A stretch of 64,000 nt of DNA, from positions 1 to 64,000 of the forward strand of contig DIZC01000104.1 in assembly GCA_002429315.1 (NCBI GenBank), in the 5' to 3' direction. Made by a program: the position numbers and the translations under genes. The notes beneath the pieces are model-generated. The model was not told the DNA's origin. It ran no database searches and worked only from the letters and a program-made list of their open reading frames with translations. The stretch is from Alphaproteobacteria bacterium UBA6038 (lineage in GTDB: Bacteria; Pseudomonadota; Alphaproteobacteria; Micropepsales; Micropepsaceae). Each line of letters starts with the position of its first letter. Positions within the stretch are counted from its first letter, which is position 1. Shown piece after piece: positions 45,332 through 55,691 of this stretch.

Positions 45332-47218
45332 TTACGAGCCCTCGCCAGTCAGCCGGTCGACCGCTTGCTGGTTGATGGAGACGCCTTCCTTCGTGCGGGC
45401 CGCAGTGGCGATGGTGCTGGAGAGATCCTCGCCAGCTTGCTGGCCCACCTGTCCTGCGAACCGCCTCAGATTCGGGCCCAGCAAGGCCATGGCGGGCGGG
45501 TGCTCCACGGCGGTCACCCGGGCGACGATGTAGCTGCTACCGTCCTTGGTCGGCCCATAAACGGCTTGGCCCGCGGGCACGCTGAAGATTTTGACCAGCA
45601 ATGCACGAGGAAATGGCCCTTTCTCGGGTTCAGCATTGGCGGGGCGGCGCACTGGACCGCTGGTCTGCACGGCGGCGCCGATGGAAGCGGCCGCGGCTGC
45701 CAGGCTCTTTTGCGCCGTCGCTTTGGCGGCGATCTGCTTAGCGGCCGCCTCCAAGCGCTTTGCGGTCTGCTCCTTCTGCCAGGCGGCCGTTACCTCCGCG
45801 CGGATGGCATTGAGCGATTTCAGCTTGGGTGGGCGAACACCGTCCACTTTGACCACGTATGTGGTGCCGGATTTCGCCTGGAAGGGATCCCCTTCTTCGC
45901 CCACTTCCGCCTTGAACATCTGCGCCAGCAACTCGGGATCGGTCGGGATTTGCGCCTTCGTGCCCTCAGGCGTGTCGCCGTGCGCGTCGATGGCGGGCAC
46001 ATGGCCCACGTGCATCCCGGATTTGATGGCCGCCTGGGTAATGTTTTCGCCGCGGCTGTTTTCGTCGATGTACTGATTGGCGACATCGGAAATCTTGGAC
46101 CCGGCCAGCTCTGCGGCGATCTGCTTGCGGAGGTCCTCCTTGACGTCGGCAAAGGTCTTGCTCGTTCCGGGTGTGATGCTGACTACGTGAATGAGAGCGT
46201 AGCCAACCGGCGCTTTCAATGGCTGCGTGACGGCGCCCTGCGGCAGCGCGAACACGGCCGAAGCACGGTCGCCCAGGTCCGCCTTGGTGAGCGTGCCGAT
46301 CTGGATATCGGAGGAGCCGAGACCGCGCTGCTTGGCAAGATCGGCAAAGCTCGTTCCTGAGTCGATTTTTGCGCGCGCGGCTCGGGCGGACGCGAGGTCC
46401 GGAAACGTGATCTGCTCCAGTTCCCGCTTTTCGGGAACGATGTACTGCGATTTCTGAACCTCGTACTGCTGCTTCAGCTGAGCGTCGGTGACCTGGATCT
46501 TGCTCGCCACATCCTGCGGCGACACCCAGGCGAAGGTGACCTCGCGATATTCAGGCGTGCTGAACGGTTCCGGATGCGCTTTCATGTACGCTTGCAGTGC
46601 GGCGTCGTCCGGCGTGGGAGCCGGGCCCGCTGCGCTTGCCGGCAATGTGATGTACTCCGCGGCGCGAATTTCGTTCAGGTAATTGAAAAAAGCTCTGGCG
46701 TAGCCGGGCGGCAATTCCAGACCAGCCCCCGCGGCGCCAAGGAATTGATCGCGCTCAAGCGCGCCCCGCACGTAATCGATGAAGCCCTGCTCGGTAAAAC
46801 CCGCTTGGTCGATGATGCGCAGAAACGCCCCGTGATCGAACGTCCCCAGTGGCCCGACGAAGTTGGGGATGGCGCGAATCCTTGCTGAGACTGTATCGTC
46901 GGTGGCGGTGATGCCATAGCGCTGCATGTAGGAATCGACCGCGGTTTGGTTGATAAGGCCGTCCAGCACCTGGTGCGCATAGGCGCGGGCCTGCGCTGGC
47001 TTGAGCACACCCTGGCGCGACGCCAACCGGGTCGCGTTGCGATAATCGCGCTGGAACAGATCGATCGGGATTTTCTCGCCGCCCACCGTGGCCACGCTGG
47101 TATCGGTGTTGCCGCGGAAAATATCTGCGATGCCCCATACCCCGAAGCTGAGCGCCAGTACGCCAAGAAATAGCGAAGCCACCCAGGACTTGGTGTATTT
47201 GCGCATCTGTTGAAGCAT
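45332..47218 (-). CDS. ppiD: peptidyl-prolyl cis-trans isomerase PpiD-like chaperone
   Basis: 628 residues, membrane-anchored periplasmic. MLQQMRKYTKSWVASLFLGV is the N-terminal signal-anchor; a SurA-N-like chaperone region follows (about 40-190), with a parvulin domain near 240-360 (GTSFADLAKQRGLGSSDIQIG). It assists outer-membrane protein folding at the Sec translocon exit. Upstream of trpE in a two-gene operon; divergent of it is the 107-residue ORF region. Confidence 0.9.
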   Translation of the reverse strand: MLQQMRKYTKSWVASLFLGVLALSFGVWGIADIFRGNTDTSVATVGGEKIPIDLFQRDYRNATRLASRQGVLKPAQARAYAHQVLDGLINQTAVDSYMQRYGITATDDTVSARIRAIPNFVGPLGTFDHGAFLRIIDQAGFTEQGFIDYVRGALERDQFLGAAGAGLELPPGYARAFFNYLNEIRAAEYITLPASAAGPAPTPDDAALQAYMKAHPEPFSTPEYREVTFAWVSPQDVASKIQVTDAQLKQQYEVQKSQYIVPEKRELEQITFPDLASARAARAKIDSGTSFADLAKQRGLGSSDIQIGTLTKADLGDRASAVFALPQGAVTQPLKAPVGYALIHVVSITPGTSKTFADVKEDLRKQIAAELAGSKISDVANQYIDENSRGENITQAAIKSGMHVGHVPAIDAHGDTPEGTKAQIPTDPELLAQMFKAEVGEEGDPFQAKSGTTYVVKVDGVRPPKLKSLNAIRAEVTAAWQKEQTAKRLEAAAKQIAAKATAQKSLAAAAASIGAAVQTSGPVRRPANAEPEKGPFPRALLVKIFSVPAGQAVYGPTKDGSSYIVARVTAVEHPPAMALLGPNLRRFAGQVGQQAGEDLSSTIATAARTKEGVSINQQAVDRLTGEGS

Positions 47219-47332
47219 GGCGAACCTTTGCGTGGCCGGAGAAGCGGCGGATCATAAAGGGTTCGCTTGCGAAGGCCAACGCTCTGAAGGGATGGCTTTA
47301 CGGCTGTATCGGCAGCCAATCCTAGCGCTGGA

Positions 47333-47656
47333 TCACGGCATCGGTATCTGCAGGGATTTCGGTTGCCAGTAGAAACGGTAGCCCGGCACCTTGGCGCCGG
47401 CTTCGAGATCCTGGGGCAGCTCTTCCTTTTTCCGCCGCAACGGCAAGACGCGGGAATCGGCAGGGGCTTCGGTCTTGTAGGTGTGACCCGGCGGCAAGTC
47501 GCGCTCGAAAACCCCCGCCCACTTCCGCTCCCATGCGGCACGCCGATCGGCGTTCATCGAATCGGCCCAGGCATTCCGGGATGCCCAGAATTCTTCCACG
47601 ATCGCTGCGCGCTCCACCTCCGTCAGCGTGCCGTTTTGGTTGGCCAAGGTGTGCAT
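47333..47656 (-). CDS. conserved-looking small protein, unknown function
   Basis: 107 residues, soluble and charged: [20 protein letters not shown], then a Trp-rich segment [15 protein letters not shown] and a tail with [13 protein letters not shown]. No signal peptide or motif recognised. AGGGG lies upstream of ATG. It is between ppiD and tpiA, transcribed away from tpiA. Length and amino-acid composition look like a real gene. Confidence 0.6.
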   Translation of the reverse strand: MHTLANQNGTLTEVERAAIVEEFWASRNAWADSMNADRRAAWERKWAGVFERDLPPGHTYKTEAPADSRVLPLRRKKEELPQDLEAGAKVPGYRFYWQPKSLQIPMP

Positions 47657-47733
47657 GCCATTGCCCCTATCTGTCTTATTATGTACTCGAATCGCAAAGT
47701 TTCAACAGAAGATCTTGGCTAGTCGTTAATGCT

Positions 47734-48483
47734 ATGCGCCAGCTGATTGCCGGCAACTGGAAGATGAACGGGATTTCGGCCGCTTTGGCGGACATCGAAA
47801 CGATTTCCGAAATTGCCGCCACCAGCGCGCCGGACGCCGATATTCTCATTTGCCCCCCCGCGACGCTTATCTGGCGCGCAGCACAGACGGCGGCCGGGCG
47901 AATCGGGATCGGCGGACAGGATTGCCACCCGGAAATTTCCGGTGCGTTCACCGGGGACATTAGCGCTGAGATGTTGCGCGACGCCGGGGCCACTGCCGTG
48001 ATCGTGGGACATTCCGAGCGGCGCCAGCTCCATGGCGAAAGCAACAGTTTCGTTTCGGCCAAGGCATCCGCGGCGTGGCGCGCCGGCTTGCTTGCGATCA
48101 TATGCGTGGGAGAGACGGAAGCCGAGCGGGCGTCCGGCGATCATCTCGGCGTCTGCAAGGACCAGCTCTCCGGCAGCGTGCCGGACGGCGCGGATTCGAC
48201 CAACACGGTCGTCGCGTACGAGCCTGTTTGGGCAATCGGGACAGGCAAAACGCCAACCATGGACGATATCGGCTCCATGCACGCCCATATCCGCCGATGC
48301 CTGACGGCGCGGTTTGGGAGTGAAAGCAACGCGATCCGAATTCTTTATGGGGGCTCGGTAAAACCCACGAACGCGCGGGAAATCCTCGCAGTGCCCGAGG
48401 TCGGCGGCGCACTGGTGGGTGGCGCAAGCCTGAAAGCCGAGGAGTTTCACCGGATTTTCTCCGCCGTGCCGCCCCGAGGCTGA
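47734..48483 (+). CDS. tpiA: triosephosphate isomerase
   Basis: 249 residues, TIM barrel. AGNWKMNG (Lys), VGHSERR (His), the catalytic Glu in [15 protein letters not shown], and [12 protein letters not shown] near the C-terminus. Interconverts DHAP and GAP. Start ATG 47734; the frame is open further 5' in an intergenic region without a better start. Confidence 0.97.
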   Translation: MRQLIAGNWKMNGISAALADIETISEIAATSAPDADILICPPATLIWRAAQTAAGRIGIGGQDCHPEISGAFTGDISAEMLRDAGATAVIVGHSERRQLHGESNSFVSAKASAAWRAGLLAIICVGETEAERASGDHLGVCKDQLSGSVPDGADSTNTVVAYEPVWAIGTGKTPTMDDIGSMHAHIRRCLTARFGSESNAIRILYGGSVKPTNAREILAVPEVGGALVGGASLKAEEFHRIFSAVPPRG

Positions 48484-48575
48484 GCGCCCGACCGTGCCGA
48501 TTGCTTCGCGGCCCACGATTTGACATGCTGTTTGCTGTGGTGCGGGAGCGTCCGCTCGCTTGCGGGGGAAGAGAC

Positions 48576-49265
48576 ATGATCCGACAGCTTTCTATTGCAC
48601 TTGCCGCTATAGGGCTTGCCGGGACCGCGGCTCAGGCGGGACCGCTTTCGGGGCCGCAAGGTCCCAGCGGCGTCGTGGTCAACAAGGAGTCCGGTGTTGT
48701 CGTCGCAACCAGCCCAAGAATGGATGGAGCAGGGCAGATCGCCCCGACTTTGCCGCCCCGGGTGACCACCATCGCCGGCAATCTGGCGAAGAAGTACAAA
48801 AAAGGAAGTTACATCTGTTGCTATGGCTACGACGTAAGAGGCCCAACCTCCGGCTTTGGGCAACAATGGCTCGGCGTGCCGTTTACACCGGCGGCCAACT
48901 TTACGATTACGGCAATAGAGGTTCCCATCAGCTACGAGACTGGGACCAATAAATTCGTTATCACCTTGAACCATGACAGCGGCGGTGTTCCTGGCACTCA
49001 AATGGCCGCATTTACGGTTACGAATGTGCCCGCATTCCCGACCTGCTGTGCGCTTGCGACGGTGAGCCCAAACAGCGTCTCCGTCACCGGCGGGCAGCAT
49101 TACTGGATAACCGTTCAGACCAGCAGCACGGGACAAAGCGCCAGGGGCGCCTGGAACGCGAACGACACGGACCAGACCGATGCCCAAAGCGTGGCCGCGA
49201 ATTCCGGCACCTGGGGCACGGCGAGCTTGACGCCAGGATTGGCGTTTGCGGTGTTCGGCAACTAA
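48576..49265 (+). CDS. secreted beta-sandwich protein, unknown
   Basis: 229 residues. Signal peptide MIRQLSIALAAIGLAGTAAQ. The mature part is Gly/Thr/Asn-rich and beta-like: FTITAIEVPISYETGTNKFV, NHDSGGVPGTQM and SGTWGTASLTPGLAFAVFGN. The pattern resembles choice-of-anchor-type domains of extracellular proteins (low certainty). GGGGGAAGAG precedes the ATG. The Cys pair SYICCYG and CCALATV could form disulfides. Confidence 0.7.
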   Translation: MIRQLSIALAAIGLAGTAAQAGPLSGPQGPSGVVVNKESGVVVATSPRMDGAGQIAPTLPPRVTTIAGNLAKKYKKGSYICCYGYDVRGPTSGFGQQWLGVPFTPAANFTITAIEVPISYETGTNKFVITLNHDSGGVPGTQMAAFTVTNVPAFPTCCALATVSPNSVSVTGGQHYWITVQTSSTGQSARGAWNANDTDQTDAQSVAANSGTWGTASLTPGLAFAVFGN

Positions 49266-49409
49266 AGCGATGTCAGGCCGGCGGTCTAAATGACATTCGG
49301 CCGAGTTTCGCCGTATCGCGCGCAATTGGCCGAACACATATTGCGCGGAGCAGGCCTTCTCACTATGTCAGAGGTTCCGGCCACATCCCTTCGCGTCAGT
49401 GGATAGTTC

Positions 49410-49775
49410 ATGCAAACGCTGCTCATCATCATTCAGCTGATCGTTTCCATAGCCCTGATCGGCGTCGTCCTGCTGCAGCGGTCGGAAGGCGGCGCGCTTG
49501 GAATGGGCGGCGGCGGCTCTGGCCTTGGTGGCCTATTCAGTCCCCGCGGGGCCGCCGATGCACTGACCCGGACAACGGCCATTCTGGCGGCGGTGTTTTT
49601 TCTCGCCAGTCTTGCGCTGACTTTGCTCGCATTGCACGGGCGTCCCGAATCGAAATCGATTCTGGAGCAGCAGATTTCGCCGGCCAAAATCCAGCCCTTC
49701 ATGCTCCCCAAGCGCGCGCCGCAGCCCGTCAGACCGGCCACGCCGCAGGCGCCGCAGGTGCCGACCCCACACTGA
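49410..49775 (+). CDS. secG: protein-export membrane protein SecG
   Basis: 121 residues. Two membrane helices: LLIIIQLIVSIALIGVVLLQ and TRTTAILAAVFFLASLALTL, separated by the hallmark Gly/Ser-rich RSEGGALGMGGGGSGLGGLF. A Pro/Gln-rich tail is usual in alphaproteobacteria. It is a SecYEG subunit. Precedes pyrG. Confidence 0.96.
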   Translation: MQTLLIIIQLIVSIALIGVVLLQRSEGGALGMGGGGSGLGGLFSPRGAADALTRTTAILAAVFFLASLALTLLALHGRPESKSILEQQISPAKIQPFMLPKRAPQPVRPATPQAPQVPTPH

Positions 49776-49890
49776 TATTACATCCAGGATCAGCGGTTTA
49801 TCGCTACGTGCCCACCCGCTTTGTGAATGTGTACTGCGTCATACATTTCGCGCTTGAGTGTGGGCGCGTGATGCGCCATGTTGGCCTTCC

Positions 49891-51519
49891 ATGGCGCGGT
49901 TGATCTTCATCACCGGCGGCGTGGTCTCCTCCCTCGGGAAAGGTCTAGCCTCCGCGGCTCTCGGAGCCCTTTTGCAGGCGCGTGGCTATAGAGTGCGACT
50001 GCGCAAGCTCGATCCCTATCTCAACGTCGATCCGGGGACGATGTCGCCGTTCCAGCATGGCGAGGTTTACGTCACCGATGACGGCGCGGAAACCGATCTC
50101 GATCTTGGCCATTACGAGCGCTTCACCGGCGTGCCGTCGTCGAAATCGGACAACATTACCTCCGGCCGCATCTATCAGCAGGTGATCGAGAAGGAGCGGC
50201 GTGGCGAATATCTCGGCCGCACCGTCCAGGTCATCCCGCACGTCACCGACATGATCAAGGAGTTCGTCATGTCAGGCGCCGATGACGTCGATTTCCTCCT
50301 TTGCGAGATCGGCGGCACGGTGGGCGATATCGAAGGCCTGCCGTTCTTCGAGGCCATTCGCCAGCTCGGCAACGAGCTCGGCCGCGACCGCACGTGTTTC
50401 ATCCATCTGACGCTGGTGCCGTATATCGAAACTGCCGGCGAACTGAAGACCAAACCCACGCAGCATTCCGTGAAGGAATTACGCGGGATCGGCATCCAGC
50501 CAGATGTTCTCCTCTGCCGCTCGCATCATCCCATTCCCGATGAAGAGCGCCGCAAGATCGCGCTGTTCTGTAATGTGTCGCCGGCCTGCGTGATACCTGG
50601 CATCGACCTCTCTACGATCTACGAAGCGCCGATCCGATATCATGAGCAGGGCCTCGATACGCAGGTGCTGAAGGTGTTCGGCATTACCGATGCGCCGTCG
50701 CCGGATCTGTCCCGTTGGAACTGGGTGGTGGACCGCGTCAAGAACCCGGAAGGCGAAGTGAAGATTGCCGTCGTCGGCAAGTACATGCAGGTGAAGGATT
50801 CCTACAAATCCCTCAGCGAAGCGCTCACCCATGGTGGGCTCGCCAACAATGTACGCGTCGACATGGAATGGATCGACAGTGAGATCTTCGAGCGCGACGA
50901 TGCTGCTGCGTTCCTGGAGAACGTCGACGGTATCCTCGTGCCGGGCGGGTTCGGCGAGCGCGGCACGCAAGGCAAAATCGAGGCAGTCAGGTTCGCGCGC
51001 GAGCGTGGTGTTCCATTCTTCGGTATTTGCTATGGCCTGCACATGGCGGTGATCGAAGCCGCGCGCGATCTTGCCGGCCTGGAAGGAGCCGGGACCACGG
51101 AGATCGGCCGGCCGCGCCACTCCGTGATCGGGCTCATGACGGAATGGACGAAGGACAACCGGACCGAGACTCGCGCCGAAGGCGGCGATCTTGGCGGCAC
51201 CATGCGGCTTGGCGCCTACCCGGCGATCCTGTCGCCTGGCAGTCGTGTGGCCGAGGTCTACGGTTCAACCGAAATCAGCGAGCGCCATCGCCATCGCTAC
51301 GAAGTCAATGTCGGCTATGTGCGACAACTCGGCGAGCATGGTTTCGCGGTCTCGGGCTGGTCGCCGGATCGGCGGCTGCCCGAGATTATGGAGATCCCCG
51401 ATCATCCATGGTTTATCGGCGTGCAATTCCATCCCGAGCTGAAATCGCGTCCGTTTGATCCACACCCCCTCTTCGCCTCGTTCGTTGCCGCCGCCGTGCG
51501 CCAGAGCCGGCTCGTGTGA
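49891..51519 (+). CDS. pyrG: CTP synthase
   Basis: 542 residues. N-terminal amidoligase domain: [20 protein letters not shown], with [21 protein letters not shown]-terminal glutaminase with Cys in [12 protein letters not shown] and HPE in [18 protein letters not shown]. It makes CTP from UTP and glutamine. The start at ATG 49891 (MARLIF) matches the family; the frame extends 11 codons upstream. Confidence 0.97.
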   Translation: MARLIFITGGVVSSLGKGLASAALGALLQARGYRVRLRKLDPYLNVDPGTMSPFQHGEVYVTDDGAETDLDLGHYERFTGVPSSKSDNITSGRIYQQVIEKERRGEYLGRTVQVIPHVTDMIKEFVMSGADDVDFLLCEIGGTVGDIEGLPFFEAIRQLGNELGRDRTCFIHLTLVPYIETAGELKTKPTQHSVKELRGIGIQPDVLLCRSHHPIPDEERRKIALFCNVSPACVIPGIDLSTIYEAPIRYHEQGLDTQVLKVFGITDAPSPDLSRWNWVVDRVKNPEGEVKIAVVGKYMQVKDSYKSLSEALTHGGLANNVRVDMEWIDSEIFERDDAAAFLENVDGILVPGGFGERGTQGKIEAVRFARERGVPFFGICYGLHMAVIEAARDLAGLEGAGTTEIGRPRHSVIGLMTEWTKDNRTETRAEGGDLGGTMRLGAYPAILSPGSRVAEVYGSTEISERHRHRYEVNVGYVRQLGEHGFAVSGWSPDRRLPEIMEIPDHPWFIGVQFHPELKSRPFDPHPLFASFVAAAVRQSRLV

Positions 51520-51633
51520 GCACCGGAATTCCGGGTCTGTTCCGGTATCAATGCAACCACCTTGGTGCTCTGACGCTGGATTCCGGCGCCGGATGGAACC
51601 GGACAGCCACTTTTGGCTTATTATTGCGCGAAA

Positions 51634-53622
51634 ATGGGGCGTTCAGGGAAGGACTCGGTGTCGAGCAGAAAAGCCGATCCATCGAAGCAGGCGGTGCCTC
51701 AAAAGGTTCTGGAAGAGCGGCAGTTTCGCGCGCTGATCCAGGGCGTGACCGACTACGCCATTTATCTCCTCGATTCAGACGGCGTGATCGTCAGTTGGAA
51801 TGCTGGCGCCCGGCAGATTCTGGGTTATGAGGCCAGTGAGCTCCTAGATGAACCGTTCTCCCGCCTCTTCACCAGCGAGGAGCGGCGAGCCGGTGTGCCG
51901 CGCCAGGCACTCCTGAGCGCCCGGCACGGCGACCGGTATGAGCAAGAGGGCTGGCGGGCACGCAAGGACGGCAGCCATCTGTGGGCAAACACCGTCATCG
52001 ACGCCATTTGGGACGAAGATCAGGCCCTGATTGGCTACGCGTGCATCACGCGGGACGCCACCGAGAAACGCGCTGCCGAAGAGGCGCTGCGCGAGAGCGA
52101 GCGCCAGTTTCGGCTGCTCGTCGCCGGTGTCACGGACTACGCGATCTTTAGGCTCGATCCCAACGGTATCGTAAGCAGCTGGAACGCCGGCGCGGAGCGC
52201 ATCAAGGGCTACAAGGCCGATGAGATCATCGGCCATCACTTCTCTCGCTTCTTTACCGACGTCGATCGGGGCAGCGGGACCCCGCTGCGCGCGCTGTACG
52301 CGGCCACCCAGGAGGGTCGTTTCGAGACAGAGGGGTGGCGGGTCCGCAAGGACGGATCGCTGTTCTGGGCCAACGCCATCATCGATGCCATTCGCGACGA
52401 AAACGGCAATCTGATCGGATTTGCGAAAATCACGCGCGATGTCACCGAGCGACGAGAGGCGCAACTGGCGCTGCAGCGCTCGCAGGAACAACTGGCCCAA
52501 TCGCAGAGAATGGAAGCGCTGGGGCTTCTCACCGGCGGCATTGCGCACGACTTCAACAATTTGCTGATGATCGTGGGAGGCCAGGCACAGCTCTTGAAGC
52601 GGCGGGCGACCGATCCCAAGGACCTGCGCTCTCTTGAAGCCATCGAAATGGCCACCGCAAACGGCGAGAAGCTGACGCGTCAGCTGCTCGCGTTTTCGCG
52701 GCGGCAGCAACTCAACCCCAAAGCCCTGGACTTGCGCGAGCGGCTGAGCGCATGCCGCGAACTGCTCGTCAGCAGCGTCGGCAACAAGGCTGAGCTGGAG
52801 TTTGAAATCGCCGAAGTTCTCTGGCCGGTCGAAATCGATCCGAACGAGCTGGAGCTGGCGCTGGTGAACCTGGTGGTCAATGCGCGCGACGCAATGCCGG
52901 GCGGCGGCAAGATCACCGTCGGGGCGCAGAATGTGCGCCTTCTAGGCGATGGCGAGCCGCCACTGAGGGGCGAATTCGTGGCACTTTCCGTGAGCGACAC
53001 GGGCAACGGCATCGACCCAAAGGTCCTTCCGCGCATTTTCGAACCCTTCTTCACCACGAAGGAAGTTTCGAAAGGGACAGGCTTGGGCTTGTCGCAAGTT
53101 CACGGCTTCACGCATCAATCCGGCGGCGGGGTTTCAGCGCAGAGCGCGCTCGACATTGGCACGACAGTGACGATGTATCTGCCGCGCTCGCACAAAGGTG
53201 TCGGAGAAGCAGAAGCCGAGGCGGAGCGGCACACCACGCCGGTGGGGACCGGTACTGTGCTGGTGGTGGAGGACAATCCGGAGGTGGCGAAGGTCAGTTC
53301 CATGCTCTTGGATCAAATCGGCTATAAGGTGATTGTCGTTGCAAATGCTGAAGCCGCCCTGCAGGCGCTCGCCGCCAACTCTGCGATCGACTTGGTCTTC
53401 AGCGATGTGGTTATGCCCGGCGAGGTGAACGGCACCGAACTCGCGACTCTCATCCGGCAGCGCTATCCTCATCTGCCCATCCTGCTGACCAGCGGCTACA
53501 GCAATGCAGCGGAGGCGGCGGAAAAGCAGTTCCCCCTGCTGCGCAAGCCCTACCAGATCTCTGCTTTGGCAAATGCCGTCGGAGCGGTAAGGGCCACCGC
53601 CCCGCGCGCGGTGCGGTCATAG
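51634..53622 (+). CDS. PAS-PAS hybrid histidine kinase with receiver
   Basis: 662 residues, soluble. Two PAS/PAC pairs (about 25-145 and 150-270; WNAGARQILGY and WNAGAERIKGYK). H box in LLTGGIAHDFNNLLMI, N box LVNLVVNARDAMPGGG, G boxes SDTGNGI and GTGLGLSQVHGF; then a receiver domain from about 535 with phospho-Asp in DLVFSDVVMPGEVNGTE and Lys in LRKPYQ. HisKA_3-like PAS kinases of this type do blue-light or redox sensing in some cases, but no LOV Cys is present. No adjacent response regulator. Start at ATG 51634; a TTG at 51613 would add seven residues. Confidence 0.92.
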   Translation: MGRSGKDSVSSRKADPSKQAVPQKVLEERQFRALIQGVTDYAIYLLDSDGVIVSWNAGARQILGYEASELLDEPFSRLFTSEERRAGVPRQALLSARHGDRYEQEGWRARKDGSHLWANTVIDAIWDEDQALIGYACITRDATEKRAAEEALRESERQFRLLVAGVTDYAIFRLDPNGIVSSWNAGAERIKGYKADEIIGHHFSRFFTDVDRGSGTPLRALYAATQEGRFETEGWRVRKDGSLFWANAIIDAIRDENGNLIGFAKITRDVTERREAQLALQRSQEQLAQSQRMEALGLLTGGIAHDFNNLLMIVGGQAQLLKRRATDPKDLRSLEAIEMATANGEKLTRQLLAFSRRQQLNPKALDLRERLSACRELLVSSVGNKAELEFEIAEVLWPVEIDPNELELALVNLVVNARDAMPGGGKITVGAQNVRLLGDGEPPLRGEFVALSVSDTGNGIDPKVLPRIFEPFFTTKEVSKGTGLGLSQVHGFTHQSGGGVSAQSALDIGTTVTMYLPRSHKGVGEAEAEAERHTTPVGTGTVLVVEDNPEVAKVSSMLLDQIGYKVIVVANAEAALQALAANSAIDLVFSDVVMPGEVNGTELATLIRQRYPHLPILLTSGYSNAAEAAEKQFPLLRKPYQISALANAVGAVRATAPRAVRS

Positions 53623-53704
53623 CCCTCCTCAACTGTCGGTAGCAGAATCAGGATCGAGCCCCGCAATAGCTACTTGTGGTTGCTGTGGCCGACCTGCTAT
53701 TCAG

Positions 53705-53953
53705 ATGCTTGCGTCCGAAGTGCCGGAATCTATGGCCATCCGTCCTGCTGAACGCGTCGCGCGCCTTTTGCCCGGCGAGTCCCGCCTACCCGGGCGGGAA
53801 ACAGCAAAGTACACCAAGGACTTGCTCGTCGGCTTAGGGGAAATCGCTGTCCGTCAGCGGCAGCACCGGTTGGCGGAACTCCTCGAAGCCGCGGGGGTCG
53901 AGGCGGACCGGCTGGCGCGCCTGCCGGAGAAAGTTCCAGCGTCAGGCAAGTGA
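53705..53953 (+). CDS. small basic protein, unknown
   Basis: 82 residues, Arg/Leu-rich: ERVARLLPGESRLPGRETAK and AVRQRQHRLAELLEAAGVEA, mostly helical. Start at ATG 53705 or 53732. Its end overlaps the convergent dprA stop by 12 nt. Weak evidence beyond composition and length. Confidence 0.45.
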   Translation: MLASEVPESMAIRPAERVARLLPGESRLPGRETAKYTKDLLVGLGEIAVRQRQHRLAELLEAAGVEADRLARLPEKVPASGK

Positions 53954-55051
53954 GACCCGGTTTCCGGGCTGACGCTGGGCTTGGCCGGCAAGCTCGAGTT
54001 CGAGAAGCGCGGAGACAACCGCAGAAGCTGGTGCGGCGCACTGGCGGACCAATTCGTCGATTTCCACGGCAGCAGGGGAGAGCAGCTCCAGCAGGCGGAC
54101 CCGGAGACGCTCGGTTTCGCGGTCTACGATTCCAGGATCCTGTGGCGCCGCCCCGCTGGTGCGGGAGTCGGTTTCCTGAAAAGCACTGCCAAGCATGGGC
54201 CTGAGCACGTTCAACACATCCTCGGCGGATTCGGTGAGCGTTGCGCCGTCGCGTATGAGGCGGTTGGCGCCCTTCGCGCGCGGATCAAGCGGCGATCCCG
54301 GAACCGCGAAAACTTCGCGGCCCTGCTCCAGTGCGTAATTCGCGGTGATCAGCGACCCGGAGTTCTCCGCTGCCTCGACGATAACGACTCCGCGCGACAA
54401 TCCCGAAATGATCCGATTTCGGCGAGGGAAATGGCGGGCCTGCGGCGACTCCCCCATCGTCATTTCCGAGACGATCACGCCTTGTGCGCGAATCCGCTCG
54501 TACAGCGCCGTGTTTTCCGCCGGGTAGATCACGTCCACGCCGCCGGCCAACACCGCGCAGGTGCCGGTGGGGAGCCCGGCTTCATGTGCGGCGGCATCGA
54601 TGCCGCGCGCCATACCGGACGCAATTGCGAGGCCTGCTTTGCCGAGGTCACCGGCAAGCATCGCGGCGAATCGCCGCCCCAGCGCCGAGGCGTTTCGCGC
54701 GCCGACGATTGCGACCATGTCGCGCGACAGGAGTGCAGGATGCCCGAGCACCGCAAGAACGGGCGGCGGCGGATCAACGGCTGCCAGTCCGCGGGGGAAC
54801 TCCGCTTCGCAAGAGGCGATGAATTTTCCGCCGAGCTGCGCCAGCGTTTCCATCTCGCGCTCCGCATCGGTAGCGGAAGGAATTCTGAGACTTGCTGCGC
54901 CGCCGCGTTGCGCAAGCCTTGGCACCGCTTCGAGAGCCGCGGCGGCAGACCCGAACCGCGCGATGAGCGTGGCAAAGGTCACCGGTCCGACATTTTGCGT
55001 GCGTGCAAGCCGCAGCCAATCCCGCTTCTCGCGATTCGAGAGCGCGCTCAT
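53942..55051 (-). CDS. dprA: DNA-processing protein DprA
   Basis: 369 residues. Rossmann-like DprA domain: MVAIVGARNASALGRRFAAM, IASGMARGIDAAAHEAGLPT, PRRNRIISGLSRGVVIVEAA and SGSLITANYALEQGREVFAV; a C-terminal winged-helix (about 305-369). Loads RecA on incoming single-stranded DNA during transformation. Downstream of plsY with a 4-nt gap. The frame extends to 55183, but 55051 fits the start. Confidence 0.96.
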   Translation of the reverse strand: MSALSNREKRDWLRLARTQNVGPVTFATLIARFGSAAAALEAVPRLAQRGGAASLRIPSATDAEREMETLAQLGGKFIASCEAEFPRGLAAVDPPPPVLAVLGHPALLSRDMVAIVGARNASALGRRFAAMLAGDLGKAGLAIASGMARGIDAAAHEAGLPTGTCAVLAGGVDVIYPAENTALYERIRAQGVIVSEMTMGESPQARHFPRRNRIISGLSRGVVIVEAAENSGSLITANYALEQGREVFAVPGSPLDPRAKGANRLIRDGATLTESAEDVLNVLRPMLGSAFQETDSRTSGAAPQDPGIVDRETERLRVRLLELLSPAAVEIDELVRQCAAPASAVVSALLELELAGQAQRQPGNRVSLA

Positions 55052-55055
55052 CTGT

Positions 55056-55691
55056 TTAAGGCACGGCGGCCTTGCGGCCGATGCGCGGTTCCTCGCCGCG
55101 CAGCAGCCGGCCAATATTGGCGCGGTGCATAAAGAAGACAAGAACGGCGAGTGCGAACGCCAGGACCGCAAACAACGGTTCACCGAAGAAAAGGAAATAG
55201 AGGGGCGTCGCGGCCGCGGCCACCAATGTGGAAAGCGAGGAAATGCGGAAGACGGCCGCCACGATCAGCCAGGTCATCGCAGCAAAAAGGCCGACGCGCC
55301 AGTCGAGCGCCAGAGCGACGCCGAGGAAGGTCGCCATGCCCTTTCCGCCATGGAACCTCAGCCAGATGGGAAACACGTGCCCCAGGAACGCACCCGCGCC
55401 GGCGAATACCGCGAGGGGCGGTCCTCCATATTCAGCGGCGACGAGGACGGCGACCGCGCCCTTGCCGGCATCGAACAGAAGCGTCGCTGCCGCCGCCCAT
55501 TTTCTGCCGGTGCGCAGCACGTTCGTCGCGCCGATATTACCGGACCCGATACTGCGCACATCGCCGGCGCCTGCGAGCCACCCGAAAATCAATCCAAAGG
55601 GAATCGAGCCAAGCAGATATCCGAAAGCCAGTGCGGCCGCCGCTTCTGGCGCATGGCCCTGCCAGTGGGCCATTTGCAGGGTGTCGAGCAT
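55056..55691 (-). CDS. plsY: glycerol-3-phosphate acyltransferase PlsY
   Basis: 211 residues, polytopic membrane protein. SIGSGNIGATNVLRTGRKW, the FHGGKGMATFLGVA loop and the GYLLGSIPFGLIFGWLAG segment are the three PlsY motifs. Acylates G3P with acyl-phosphate to start phospholipid synthesis. ATG 55691 shares one nt with the pyrB stop (TGATG). Confidence 0.96.
   Translation of the reverse strand: MLDTLQMAHWQGHAPEAAAALAFGYLLGSIPFGLIFGWLAGAGDVRSIGSGNIGATNVLRTGRKWAAAATLLFDAGKGAVAVLVAAEYGGPPLAVFAGAGAFLGHVFPIWLRFHGGKGMATFLGVALALDWRVGLFAAMTWLIVAAVFRISSLSTLVAAAATPLYFLFFGEPLFAVLAFALAVLVFFMHRANIGRLLRGEEPRIGRKAAVP

Noticed and set aside
43774..45375. A 533-codon plus-strand frame opposite trpE
   Set aside because: Arg/His-rich complement of trpE, which has every chorismate-enzyme motif.
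51634..53622. LOV-type blue-light sensor kinase
   Set aside because: Neither PAS domain contains the flavin-binding NCRFLQ cysteine motif.
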